DNA of 64,000 nucleotides from Siphonodentalium dalli (Eukaryota; Mollusca; Scaphopoda; Gadilida; Siphonodentaliidae), in NCBI GenBank assembly GCA_032622095.1, contig CP136067.1:173758556-173822555 (forward strand), given 5' to 3'. Below are positions 12,251 to 23,827 of this stretch, piece after piece; positions within the stretch are counted from its first letter, which is position 1, and every line of letters starts with the position of its first letter. A program made the position numbers and the translations under genes. The notes beneath the pieces were generated by a model that saw only the letters and a program-made list of their open reading frames with translations, did no database searches and was not told the origin of the DNA.

Positions 12251-12719
12251 AAGTTTTGACATTCATCTGGTGGCATATAAGATTATTAGCTTTAAAGTAT
12301 ATAAGATATGAGACGAGATAGTTTCAAATCAATAAAAACATTTGTTTTTACTTTCGATCGCCATTTTAGCCACCATTTTGGGAGAACGAAGGGACAAATA
12401 TCTCGGCATATAGTTCATAATTAGCGGATTAGGATTGAACATCATTTACGATGGTGAAACTAGCCATTCACGCCAATAATCTTTGTCCAAATCGAAATAA
12501 TCTGGTGAACTTTTGCGAAATTTGCCCAATTTTACTCATTTCGGTCACATTTGGTCACTATATCAGATAGTGATGCCCTCATTTCTGCTCAAATTGGCAT
12601 TAGTTCATACCCGATACCTAATTAGTATAGTCAGTACACCGGTGTGTCCGATTCCAGATATTCTGGGGCACTAAAAAATAATTTTATTTTTTCATCAAAA
12701 AGTACAATTCTCTTTCGAA

Positions 12720-13045
12720 TTTGAGAGACATTGAATGGCACATGCCGTGAAATGGCTCACACTGATCATATATTGACGTAACATTGCATGTAAATTGCGG
12801 ATGATGTTGGATAACTCTAAAATTAAGTGATAATTTCGTGATACTTTAGTGATAAATACGGCCATATTTTGTTGAACAAAATGTTGATAAATAACAAATT
12901 TTGGGAAATTTGATACCATAGTTGACAGTGATTAGCATTATTTTGTTGCAATAAATCGATTCTGATAACTAAAGCGTATTTTGAAGAAATGTTGTTCTTG
13001 TTGTATCTTGAGGGTATGGGGACCGTCTGATCGGATTGAGTACCT
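12720..13045. mobile_element. Right end of a TTAA-flanked fold-back MITE (A2)
   Basis: Copy of 5,050-5,375 in the second tandem unit, ending in GGATTGAGTACCT then TTAA. Confidence 0.65.
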
Positions 13046-15299
13046 TTAAGTTTCCTTCAGGAAAACTTTCACTGCAGACTGGAACGTTGACAACGTTGTC
13101 CAAATTTATCACCACGCACTCATCTTGGAGATGAAAACACAAACAATTGAAACATGGAAATTTATTCTCACACTACATCGAGTATTTCGTCACTTTATGA
13201 AGCTTTATTCATCGAAATGTTAATTGGTTGAAGCTGGTTCATCATTCACCTCATGGATCCGGAGTTGTGTCAGAAGAAAAAACAATAAATAATAAAATTT
13301 CCATCAAAACAAACCTACCTGTATTCTTCACGCGTGCCCGCAACGGGGTTTACTCAATATTTGCCCGCAGCCGGCGGTATTATATAGGATGACCAGCGTG
13401 ATGACTATGGAATGAGATAATGGATAACAAATTTTTATTAATTTTCGACTGATTAGTAGATGGGACCAACTGAAGCATAATTAAGATAATGACCTTACAC
13501 AACATTGCGCGAAAATTTGCAACATAGTCAGGAGGTTTTTCGAGTGCAGATTGAACAGTATACCTGATTTATTAATATCAACATCACAAGCAATGATATC
13601 CAACAATCTGAGATATTTCCAAAAACTTAACCCACCCCCCTAAAACTGATTTTCTATCTGAAAATACCTGTCAAGTCAGAATAGCCCGTTTTCGTTCTGT
13701 TTTGTTAACCAATTCAGAGTCTTATCATATATCACGGAATTAGCATGTATCTGAGGAGGTTTATGTTATGGTAGAGTCTAGTTTGTTTAAATATTTGATT
13801 TTTTTGGGGTTAATTGGCTAAAATTTTAATTATATTTAAGTGAAAATGTTTTGAAAAATTCCCATGACTTTGTCAGTTTTATGGATACAGCTGCACAACA
13901 TGCACCACAATAAGCGTAAATTCTTCCCCAATATCAGACATGAAATGCTATAATCATGTACCAGACCAGAATTGAGAAATAAAGTAAAACTTAACCCTAC
14001 CCCAAGATAGTGTTCTCAATGCTTTCAATTTTATGCTATACTAAACTCGAAAGGTCGCTCATACTAGTTGATAGAATTGGTATCATAAATTGCAATAGTT
14101 CTACCCACGGATTATGTAATCTCATCTTCCCTGTCACTGTCAATTTCATCAAATGTGATTGTATCAGTCAATATAATGTTTGTGCAACATATTATGAGAA
14201 GAATGGTTCAAACAACTCATGCTGCCTATCGTGGTTGATTTGGCAACGGTTGCAAGTCTCCACTGTTTTGCTATCATGTTGGCTCGTTTTGAGAGTAGAA
14301 TTAAAGATTCCTAACATGGTGGAAGTGCACAAAGATCAACTACCTTTTACTGATTCTCGAACTTCTTCTGGAACTTTACCCACCTAGCTTAATTCACTTT
14401 TCTCAAATGTGGACCATACATGTATAAGGCACATGTTAACTCCTTGATTGTATTAAGCGTGTCACTGTCCAAAACCCAATTCATTCCTAAACAAGCCATG
14501 ACTTCCATATATCTTGATGGTCTTTCCAGAAACTTCCAGTAGTGTTTTTGTTCCTTTTTGGAACAACGATGAAAGGTAATTATTACCTATGAAGGAATGG
14601 AACCCAACATCTGCATTCTTCTGTATATTTGGCTGCCAAAATGTGGAAATGGTAGATATTGACCCAGCGTGTCCCGCAATCGCTTACAAGTTGTGGTTGA
14701 TGTATAAGGTTTGCTGTTCTGCCTTCTATACATTGAACACTAACATGTCTGATGCACCTTAGTTAATTTCTACTATTGTCACCACTGACATTACCAGAAA
14801 TATTGGATTTTTTTCTCTCACAAACTTGACATAAATAACGGCACAAACAATTTCAAGTAAAATGTAACTATGTTTGGTATGAAAGATGTTTATTGGTTTG
14901 ATCTACCTTAAATGTGTCACACTAATGTGTTTATAAACAAAATTACTCAAAATGGCAACCATTTTTTTTACATATATCCCGAACATTATTCTCTGCGTTT
15001 CCGAAAATGTAGCAAATTGTGACTCACTTGGTTATTTTACATGTTAGCGAATCAACTGACAACTAAATGTTCTATTCTGGTTGTCACATTTCCTTATGGG
15101 GTATAACAAACTAATTTTAAAGTTGCCTTATTTGTTTTTTTTCCCGACAACCCCTTTTTGGATACTGGCTATATATTTTTTAATAAATGGGCAGAACTTT
15201 GAAATGGAACTGAAATGAATCATAATTCGTGGCTATTCTCGCCTATTAGGATAAACATTGATCAACATGATACAGGGTGGTGGTCAATGTGGCAACCAG

Positions 15300-16810
15300 G
15301 GAGGTACCGTTTGGTCATAGGTGAGGTGAATATATATAAAGTGAGTTATTGTATGTCATGAATGATGTGAATAGGTGTACATGTTTACTGTTTAGCTATA
15401 TGGTCATGAATGGGGTGGCTATGGTGAGATGTATAGGTATGCAAGGAGTGAGAGTATGGTCATGTGTGAGGTGAATATATATTCAGGGAGTGACTGTATG
15501 GTTGTATGGTTATGATCACCCAGTACAGGTGTACACAATGTGGCTCAATGGGCATTGCTGTGGTTTACATGTATGTAAATAACGAGAGTACCTACATGGT
15601 CATATGTGTGTTTATGTATATATGGAGTGACTGTATGTTCATGGGTGAGATGTACAGATGTACTTTGTGTGGCTGTATTGTCATAAATATGTGTATATAT
15701 GTATACATGTGTTGTCTGTGTGATCATTGGTGGGGTGAATGGATAAATAGATGTGCAGCTATGTGTAATGCGTATAGGTGTACATGGATTGGCAGTAGTC
15801 ATAATGTGTATATGTGTACCTGATGTATGCTAAATGGTCATTGACGAGTGTGTGGATGGTCATGTGTGGATGTATATGCATATATCGAGTAGCTATATGA
15901 CTATTGACGTGGCAAATATATATACAGTGAGTGACTCTATGGCCAATAGTGAGGTGAATATGTTTTCAGGGAGTGACTGTATGGCCAATGGTGAGGTGAA
16001 CAGGTATACAAGGAGTGACTGTATGATCATGAATGTGGCGAATATGTATACAGAGAGTGACTATATGGTCATGGGTAAGGTGTAGGAGTATACCTGATGT
16101 GCCTGCATGGCTGTAATGTCATGTGTAGGGTGTACGGGTATACATAAGTGTGGCTGTATGGTTATGGAGAGATATGTGTATAAAGTGAGTGGCTATATCG
16201 CCATTAGTGAGATGCATATGTTTACCTATGGTGATTCTATGGTTGGGGGTATATGTATATCTTGCATGGCTATTTTGCCATGGGTTTGGTGAAAATGTAT
16301 ACAGTGAGGGACGTATGACCAATGGTGAGGTGAATTTGTATATAAATGATTGACTGACTGTATGATGATGAATGTGTTGAATATAGGTACACAGGGGGTG
16401 ACTATATGGTCATGGGTCAAGTGTATGAGTATACCCAGTGTGCCTGCATGGTGACTCATGGATGTATGGGCATGTGTGGGGTGTACATGTATACACGAGT
16501 GTGGATATATATGGTCACGGGTGAGGGGTACGTATATCAAGCGAGTGGCTATATGGCCAATGGTGAGATGCATTGCATATGTATACATGGAGTGACTCTA
16601 TGGTCATGGATGGGGTGAAAATGTTTATCTTCAATGGCTATTTTGACAATGGCCAGGCCAATGGTGAGATGAATAGGTATACAAGGATTGACTTATGGTC
16701 ATGAAAGTGGTGAGTAGGTATACGGGGAGGGACTATCTTGTCATTTGTGTGGTGTTTATGTGTATATATGGAGCGACTCTATGTTACTGGGTTGGTTATA
16801 CATGTGTACC
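15300..16810. repeat. Degenerate ~42-bp minisatellite core of F2
   Basis: Copy of 7,620-9,130 inside the second fold-back element. From about 16,555 to 16,869 it looks identical to 8,875-9,189, except that the run ends at one A/G difference. Confidence 0.85.
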
Positions 16811-16996
16811 TTGGGTTGCTATTGCTTTCCACAATAACCCAATGACATATTAATCGATAGAGAGGTCATGTCAGAGAGTTCTCCATCTTGATGCCGTTTA
16901 TGCACGTTGGAGAAAACGTTAAATGATTTCCCCCTGATAATAGTTTATAAATTTTTATGCTAATGGGCAGGTGATTCAAGTCAAATATGCAGAAGA

Positions 16997-17379
16997 ATTC
17001 ACTTATTGGGTTCCATTCCTTCACGGGTAATGATACCTTCCGAAAAGGAAAAAAAACTTGTCTGGAAGTTGCTGGAAAGACGATCAAAATATATGGAAGT
17101 CATGGCGTATTTAGGAATGAATTGGGTTTTGGACAGTGACACGCATGTGCCTTATATGTTCAAAGTTCGAGAAAAGTGAATCAAGCTTGGCGGATAATGT
17201 TCCCACATAAGTTCGAGAATCAGCAGAAGCTACTTGATCTTTCTGCACTTCCACCATGTGAGAAATCTTTAATTCTACACTCAAAACGAGCCAACATGAT
17301 AACAAAACAGTGGAGACTTGCAACCGTTGCCAAATCAACCACTCCCGGTGTAGTACTTCATGGATTGGACGGCCGATAG
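16997..17379 (+). pseudogene. Mobile-element-associated protein relic in F2 right arm
   Basis: Counterpart of 9,317-9,717. The initiating ATG of the first part is lost (ATTCACTT where F1 has ATGCACTT), and an extra base after GGATTGG shortens the second frame relative to F1. The LPPC, HSKRAN and WRLA motifs are kept. The left arm copy is at about 14,010-14,387 read on the minus strand. Confidence 0.4.
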
Positions 17380-18043
17380 GCAGCCTGAGGTTGTTTGAAT
17401 CATTCTTCCCGTAAGATGTTGCACAGAAATTCTATTGACTGATACCATCACATTTAATTTGATGATATTGACAATGAAGATGAGATTGCATAATCCGTGG
17501 GCAGAACTATTGCAGTTTATGATATGAATTATATCCACTTAAGTATAAACAACCTTTCGAGTTTAGTATAGCATAAAATTGAGAGCATTGAGAGCACTAT
17601 CTTGTGGTAGGGTTAAGTTTTACTTTATTTCTCAATTCTGGTCTGGTACATGATTATAGCATTTCATGTCTGATATTGGGGAAGAATTCATGCTTATTGT
17701 GGTGCATGTTGTGCAGCTGTATCCATAAAACTGACAAAGTCATGGGATTTTTCGGAAATTTTTCAATTAAATTCAAAAGTTTAGCTAATTTATCCCCAAA
17801 AAATCTAAAATTTAAACAAAAATAGACTCTACCATAACATAAACCTCCTCAGACACATGCTAATTCCATATATGATAAGACTCTGAATTGGTTAACAAAA
17901 CAGAACGAAAACGGGCTATTCTGACTTGACAGGTATTTTCAGATAGAAAATCAGTTTTAGGGGGGTGGGTTAAGTTTTTGGAAATATCTCGGCATTTTGG
18001 ATATCATTGCTTGTGATGTCGATATTATTAAATCAGAGGTATA

Positions 18044-18473
18044 ATGCTGAAAATTTTGATATACCGCTGAGAGCTTTATACCGAAAAGTGAAAATTTTAT
18101 AGGAAATCTTCTGGAATTTTGTTTTTGAAAAAACACTGCAATTTATGCATTTTTTGGGGCATTTTCGTGAATTTTTCACAAAATTTGTCGGATAATATAA
18201 CTTTTTGCACATAATAAATGTTAAGCAACCCAGATAAAATAAATATCTGATATTCAAGTATATTTTATTCAACATTTGTCTTATTTTATTGGTTTCCTGA
18301 TTATACTGAAATTTGCAGGTAAAAAACACCAAAAAGGTCCAAATAAAAATTTCCCACCTGCTCCGCCCTGGATACCTCAGTGTTTTGGAACACCCATGTG
18401 ACAAGGATAATTGGAGATAGCGTCAAAATTTCTACCCTTTCGTGTGACACTACCCTCATCTGGGGGCCGGTCG
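18044..18473. other. Spacer between F2 and segment B1
   Basis: AT-rich with a 123-codon minus-strand open frame (18,033-18,404) that shows no recognisable motif and partly overlaps the fold-back end. I see no gene here. Confidence 0.4.
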
Positions 18474-20153
18474 GGTTACGTCAGTTCTCGGTGTTCGAAT
18501 GTCAATGTGTCCGGTTTTGTAACCTGAAGTTGGTGGACAATCGGTAACATGGCATTCGAATACGCTCATAGAGATAAAGAAATTCCATACCCTCAGATTC
18601 AGCATTAAATTCACGATATGATACTGAAGGTCAAGCACTTACGGTCTATTATGTATTTATACAAGATTGCTGCTGCTTGCACGATGACGATGACAATTGA
18701 ATAAATTATATGAACATTACTATATAAATATTGCACGGCTTGGAGGTGACTATGCCAAAATAGTGGTCCGAGGGGAGGAATAGTACCCGAACCGGAGGCG
18801 AGGGGACTATTCCTCCACCGAGAAATATTTATTATATTTTATCGAAAGTTCTTCATGCTGTCCCAGATCCCATATTTAATGTATGTCCTTTTCATCATAG
18901 AAAGATTTTAGAATTTCCAGTGTGAGTTTTGTTGTCTTTTAATGTTTTGCTCCATGGTCAAATTCGCTTCAATAAATTGTACTGCTTCTAACTGTGAACA
19001 TTTTAAATCTTCTTCATGAGTTATTGTTACCATTTCGACCTATTTCGAAAGCAATGGAAAGCAGGCATCGTAGTTGTAAAACAATGCCGTCGGATCAAAA
19101 CAAAACTGTTTTTTACCGAAAACAAACTGAAGATTTCGTTTAAAAAAACTATAGTGTGAACTTAGGAAATTGATAAAAATTATCGAAGTAATATTGTGAT
19201 CAACGGTGAGGAAAAACATGATAAATCGTCACCACAAATTGAGAAAACATCACATATAACACAAACAATTTGCTTACGATTTTTGTTGTGCTCTAGTTGT
19301 CGATTACAAAGATATTTCGAACAAAAAATGTTGAACTTTTGCAGCGAGGCGGAGATGACTTTCAAATTACCTCATCGGCATTGTGGGCATGCTAAAAACA
19401 GATTTCTGGATTTTCCAAACGATAGTGAGTGTGCTAAAATTAGGAGGCCCACTATTGTGTCGTAGAGGACCAATCACAAGCGTGGATAGGCTTAGCTAGT
19501 CACGTGAGATAAAATATATGCATATATAATTGTTAGATACATAACAAATATCGGTATAAATGTGCAATAGTATCGCGTCTACGTTAGCTGTAAGTTTCTT
19601 TTTTGGCAAAGAATGTAAACATTCGTTTCTATCTAAAAATGCACACGAACGCAAGACATCCTCCTATAAAACAAAAGAATACAATAGGTAAAAAAAGTGT
19701 CGCATTACTAAAACACCACCAAATGATCTTGCCGTCCAAATGATGCCAACTTGAACCTCCTACGTGCTCAATATACGTGTGTTCATATTTACCCCTGCTA
19801 AGAGTTAGAAATTGTTTTTTCTCGGCATATGTCATGTATCGTCTAGAGAGATAAACAGGTCCCGTTGTAAACATGACTGTCAGATATGGAAGAATATAAC
19901 TTTTGCTAGCGTCTGCTAAACCTGCGACCACTTTCTTCATAAACGGATGACGCTTTTGAGTTATCATGATGTCATTAGTGAATCCGAATGGTTGTGTCCT
20001 AAATAGAACAACCTCTTCGCCGCTATTCAGTGATTGTAAAATCCTAACAATTCCACCAGGTAGACAAACTACATCGAGATCGGCGTATATCCCGCCATAA
20101 AAGTAAAGAAGTAAATACCGAGCAGCGTCCGCTCTCTGTATAGGATAAGGGTA
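18474..20153. repeat. Duplicated segment B, copy 1
   Basis: Direct repeat of 30,235-32,116, starting at GGTTACGTCAG and ending inside the glycosyltransferase gene at the codons for residues near 127. The two copies share a CG-rich hairpin-like stretch (18,776-18,816), the whole 3' flank of the gene and the 3' 58 percent of its coding region. By-eye identity is about 90-95 percent. Copy 2 contains a 274-bp hAT MITE that is absent here; the empty site GAGGTGAC is at 18,743-18,750. Confidence 0.9.
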
Positions 20154-20531
20154 ACCAAGATAAGTTGGCAAAAACCAGTTGAAGTTTTTCTTGACAAACT
20201 CCTCCAAGGTCGAATCATTCCAATACATATACGTGAATTCAAATCCACGGTGTACATGCAGCTGCGAAATCCAAGTTTGCTGTGCCCTTTTCCATCTTGT
20301 CGGCACATCATCTGTTTTCCATGTTTGGTGTATGATTCGCGGAATACCATTTGAACCATTTGACTCCGTACCATCATATGGAGGTGTTTGGTCCAACAAG
20401 CTGTTTAAATGATCTGGTGAAGTTGTCCGTGTGTAGTACATCACTGTGATAACCACAAACAGGACAACGGCGATAAACCGACCGCGCTGCGTGCATCGCA
20501 GGCTATATCGCGATGGAAATCTGATGGTCAT
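19629..20531 (-). CDS. DXD glycosyltransferase, SUR1/CSH1-like (Gly_transf_sug family)
   Basis: A complete 300-residue frame. Predicted Golgi-type topology: a short cytosolic N-terminus, a membrane anchor at residues 17-33, a lumenal catalytic domain, and a second hydrophobic segment at 277-298. Landmarks are IPRIIHQTWK (63-72), RADAARY (133-139), the sugar-nucleotide/metal DXD motif D151-L-D153 in GGIYADLDVVCLPGG, and GGSSWHHLDGK (258-268). The SWH motif and C-terminal membrane segment are features I associate with fungal inositol-phosphoceramide mannosyltransferases; animal alpha-1,4-GlcNAc and alpha-1,4-Gal transferases share the DXD core but usually lack the second segment. The start follows a plausible splice acceptor (exon start about 20,548), implying a 5' UTR intron. 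The donor sugar and acceptor are inferred, not shown. A 5'-truncated copy lies at 31,592-32,116. Confidence 0.85.
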   Translation of the reverse strand: MTIRFPSRYSLRCTQRGRFIAVVLFVVITVMYYTRTTSPDHLNSLLDQTPPYDGTESNGSNGIPRIIHQTWKTDDVPTRWKRAQQTWISQLHVHRGFEFTYMYWNDSTLEEFVKKNFNWFLPTYLGYPYPIQRADAARYLLLYFYGGIYADLDVVCLPGGIVRILQSLNSGEEVVLFRTQPFGFTNDIMITQKRHPFMKKVVAGLADASKSYILPYLTVMFTTGPVYLSRRYMTYAEKKQFLTLSRGKYEHTYIEHVGGSSWHHLDGKIIWWCFSNATLFLPIVFFCFIGGCLAFVCIFR

Positions 20532-20553
20532 CAGGATCTCTTTGAACCCTGGA

Positions 20554-21639
20554 ATATATATTCAAAACGCCATATCCACATGCTTGTAGGACGAAATTGG
20601 AATATTTCAAATAATATCTAAAATATTTATACAAATATAGCCTCACGTAAATTTAGTTTATGTTCAATTGTAAAGTACACTCATAAAACAATAGGTACTT
20701 CAGAGTTCCTATGTAGGTACTGAACGTGGAGAGTAACAAATTGTTGGTACTCTTGAGTACCAAATATCCAGGGACTCTGGTGTACCAAGATGTTGGTATT
20801 TTGGTACTCTGGAATACTTATCTAGGTACTCTGGTGTACCAAATGTCAAGGAACTCTGTAGTACCAAAATGTTAGTATTTGGGTACACTGGAGCACCTAT
20901 CTAGTACTCTTTCTGTTTCGTTTCCGCGAACGACACTCGTTTTCCCATAATTGATGCTGCGCATTCTCTGAGAATATCTTCTGTCCTTGTTTATTTTTAT
21001 AAACTGCGATCAATTACGTTTTATGCGTTTATGAACCGAAACAAATCGAAATCAATATCATATGGCAGTAATTAAATCAATTTACGACATCGCGCCTACT
21101 AAATTATTCGATACTAAATGTTGAAATTAAATTTGTTGATACTATTCAATCCTATTGGACACGTTAGGTAATATTTGTCAATTCCTGAGTCTTTATATAC
21201 GCTTTTCAGTGTTTAATTTTAGTAAACTCTGAAATTGTAAACACTTTGTGAAATTAGCCGTGCGGTGGAACAAGTTCTTATTATTATAGGTTATGTTTAG
21301 TTATAGGGCGGGGTTACTGGAATCGCGCTGGCTAAATGAATTCCCCTAGGCTTGGTGATTCCATGCTACTATCGCCTGCTTGGTTACATCGCTTCCCTGA
21401 TGATGTTGCGATTGGTTTACAATTACGTAATACCTGCTGGTATTAATGGAACCCCTACCAAATTTCGGCAGACTCAGTACACGGAGTGTTTGAGCTTGAT
21501 TTTAATCAGAACTGGAACGTCCCCTAAATTGTTTCGAATTTACGCCAGCATAGCGGGCCAGAATCAATGAACTGATGGTCCACAAAGAAACCACAAACAA
21601 CAGCTGGATAATTGCCATTGATTAGATAACGAAATGGCG
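20554..21639. other. Upstream spacer of the glycosyltransferase
   Basis: It contains the 79-bp duplication listed separately; otherwise no recognisable gene or transposon end. If the gene has a 5' non-coding exon and promoter, they should lie in this stretch or beyond it, but I cannot place them. Confidence 0.4.
20746..20904. repeat. 79-bp tandem duplication of GGTACTCTGG-rich sequence
   Basis: Two units start at 20,746 and 20,825. Each contains GGTACTCT, GTACCAAAT, a GTACCAARATGTT block and ACTTATCTA/ACCTATCTA. A third degraded partial unit precedes them at about 20,695. Confidence 0.75.
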
Positions 21640-21642
21640 TCA

Positions 21643-21724
<82 letters not shown>
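21640..21724. repeat. (CT)n microsatellite
   Basis: About 80 bp of CT dinucleotides with a single CG interruption near 21,683. Confidence 0.98.
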
Positions 21725-21727
<3 letters not shown>

Positions 21728-22603
21728 GCGATGAGGATGGGTTAATTTTGGTACCCAAAGGTATCAAAATGATTAATTTACCCGTGCGAGGAGGGGCGAG
21801 GCACCCTTCTGTTCCGGTCCCTTGAATTAATAATACCTATCTGTTGATGAGTAATACGCCAGGAAATAGCCTATATATCACACGTTCATTTGTGAACGCT
21901 ACTCAGCTCGCTAGCAGGTTCACGAGTGAGTAGATTAAGTGCGCGCTCATGCATATATCAGTTATGCATGCCATTAGCATAATATTGATCTGATCCCACC
22001 CGGTCACAATCACGCGTGTGATGAGATGCACGACCATGTATGTGTACGAGAGGCTTAGTATAATACATATTCAAAAACAGCAGCAACAACATAAGCTGTG
22101 CATGGCTCCACAATGACAGCGACGGATCTAGCCGAAGTAGTTAGGTAAACCAACGAGCTGATGGCTGCACCCAAAATCCAGAGCGAAAAAAACTAAATCT
22201 GCTATAGCATCCGCTCAACGAATGCGACTTCAAGTCACCAGACCCCTAACAGCAACAACAACAACAACAGAAAGAACAAAAACGGAAGAAAAAAAAGACA
22301 TAAATCAATGTCCAGATAATTTCTCACCATCTCTCATCATCTCTCACCATCATCTCTCACCATCATGTTAAATTTAAAACGATTTCATGGTCATTTCAAA
22401 ACACCCAAAGTGGGTTGTTGGGGTGGGGTACTCCACCCCTTCCAAATCCTCCTGGATCAGTTCCCAAATCCCCAATAAAAAAGCTTCACTATAGAGGTAT
22501 TGAAGGTACGTTTATACACTCGCAAGTTTGCAAGCAGTGTTTTGCAGACATTTCGTCGTAGAAATGATTTGGTGCCAGCATATGAACGGAAATATGCGTA
22601 TAA
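21725..22603. other. Spacer with simple repeats
   Basis: It holds a CAA-rich patch (22,244-22,270) and a CTCTCACCATCAT-rich patch (22,319-22,368). No gene recognised. Confidence 0.5.
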
Positions 22604-23323
22604 AATGCATCTGTACCACAGCTAACTACACGAGTAATACAAGCTCTGTAGCGATGTTACCGAAATGTGTCTGTATATAGCTTGCAATTACATGTGAAAC
22701 TATATATACACAAATGTTACTACTCATGCATGTCGTTAAATTTGGTGAAGATGCATTTTATATGCATGTTTACATTCAAGTACTTTATTGAAGTTCAACG
22801 AAGAATTATTTGGAGAGCAGGGTGTTAATCGAAAATATTATATCGACGGGGGTTAAATCGGTGGGACATATCTGGGTGATTGGCGATAGTAGTTCACGCG
22901 TGATAAGCATTGATTGATATTTGACTCGATTCAGCACGAGTTTCTCGATTATTCTAAAGTGCGTTTGAACGTAAACAAGATTTTAGCGCTCATTCTACGT
23001 TTATCTTCTTATGTGCACGGTTGGGCCCACCCACATTTAGTAACGTAGAGCATTCAATTCTATATTGGCTTTTGAAAAAGTTGATCATCAATACATACGA
23101 GAATATAGACTACAAAAGTTCGTTTCATGGCATGATACATGTTTATAGTATGACATAATAGTATAGGTCTTTTGTGATTATTTAATGATAACATTATATA
23201 TATGATGTGCACAGTTCATGTGAAGCCAATCGTTAACCTGATTTTCTAGATTAAAACTTCGTTATACAATTCGTAGTTGTTATTCTATAAATAATTTATG
23301 TTTGTTCGAGTGAAACGAGTTAA

Positions 23324-23750
23324 CCCTTTACCCAATAAAACGGCCAAAAACGCCCAAATAAAGCTTCAACAGCCTAAAATATCTTCGGTCTTTCTCAATA
23401 ACACCATACAAATATGGATATCATTGGAATCGGTTCATTGACCACATTGTGATGGCTACAGTTATGCCCTGTGCCAATGCATTCTGTTATATATGCGAGT
23501 CGACCATAGGTCGCCTCGCATATATAAGAGAATGCATTGGCCTAAAACAAATCTTTTTTAACACTTTTTACCATTTTGTTCTTACATTCTTTAACAATTT
23601 TATAATTCTTTCTTACATTATTTAACAATTTTTATAATATTTTTCTACATTCTTTGACAATTTTATCATTTTTAATATGTGTTAAGCCAATGCATTCTCT
23701 TATATATGCGAGGCGACCTATGGTACAGGGTCGTTCTGTTGGGTAAAGGG
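23324..23750. mobile_element. piggyBac-like MITE, 427 bp
   Basis: The ends are CCCTTTACCCAA and TTGGGTAAAGGG, flanked on both sides by TTAA (23,320-23,323 and 23,751-23,754). The inverted repeat runs about 26 bp with three mismatches. The TTAA target and CCC-type ends are as expected for piggyBac. Inside is a strong hairpin at 23,476-23,541 with a third copy of its arm at 23,685-23,722. Confidence 0.8.
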
Positions 23751-23827
23751 TTAAAACATAATATATATGTATGTGTTATCGTGTTTGGGCAGTTATCTTC
23801 CACTACGATCATCGGTGACTGGAACCC

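Larger units (their letters stand above)
10247..17927. repeat. 7.7-kb tandem duplication, unit A2
   Basis: This is the second copy of unit A1. At 10,246/10,247 the fold-back arm sequence CTGACTT joins the LINE tail ATATGTATTG. At 17,927 the same CTGACTT runs on into the rest of the arm, so A2 keeps the original right flank and A1 is the unit with the truncated arm. Confidence 0.95.
13559..18043. mobile_element. Fold-back element F2, both arms complete
   Basis: The left arm (13,559-14,632) and right arm (16,990-18,043) are inverted repeats of about 1.07 kb. The outermost shared bases are TATACCT at the left and its complement AGGTATA at the right. The flanks show no obvious target-site duplication. 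This copy defines the true right end, because copy F1 is cut by the duplication junction. Confidence 0.8.

Noticed and set aside
13681-14005. Apparent gene conversion of the F2 left arm by the right arm
   Set aside because: Five sites (13,683; 13,698; 13,933; 13,938; 14,000) agree with the right arms against the F1 left arm, but private mutations in F1 after the duplication explain this equally well, and F2 has private changes of its own.
18033-18404. 123-codon minus-strand frame
   Set aside because: AT-rich, composed mostly of Phe, Lys, Ile and Tyr, with no motif, and it overlaps the fold-back arm end.
21564-21825. Arg/Glu or Ser/Leu repeat peptides
   Set aside because: Direct translation of the (CT)n microsatellite.
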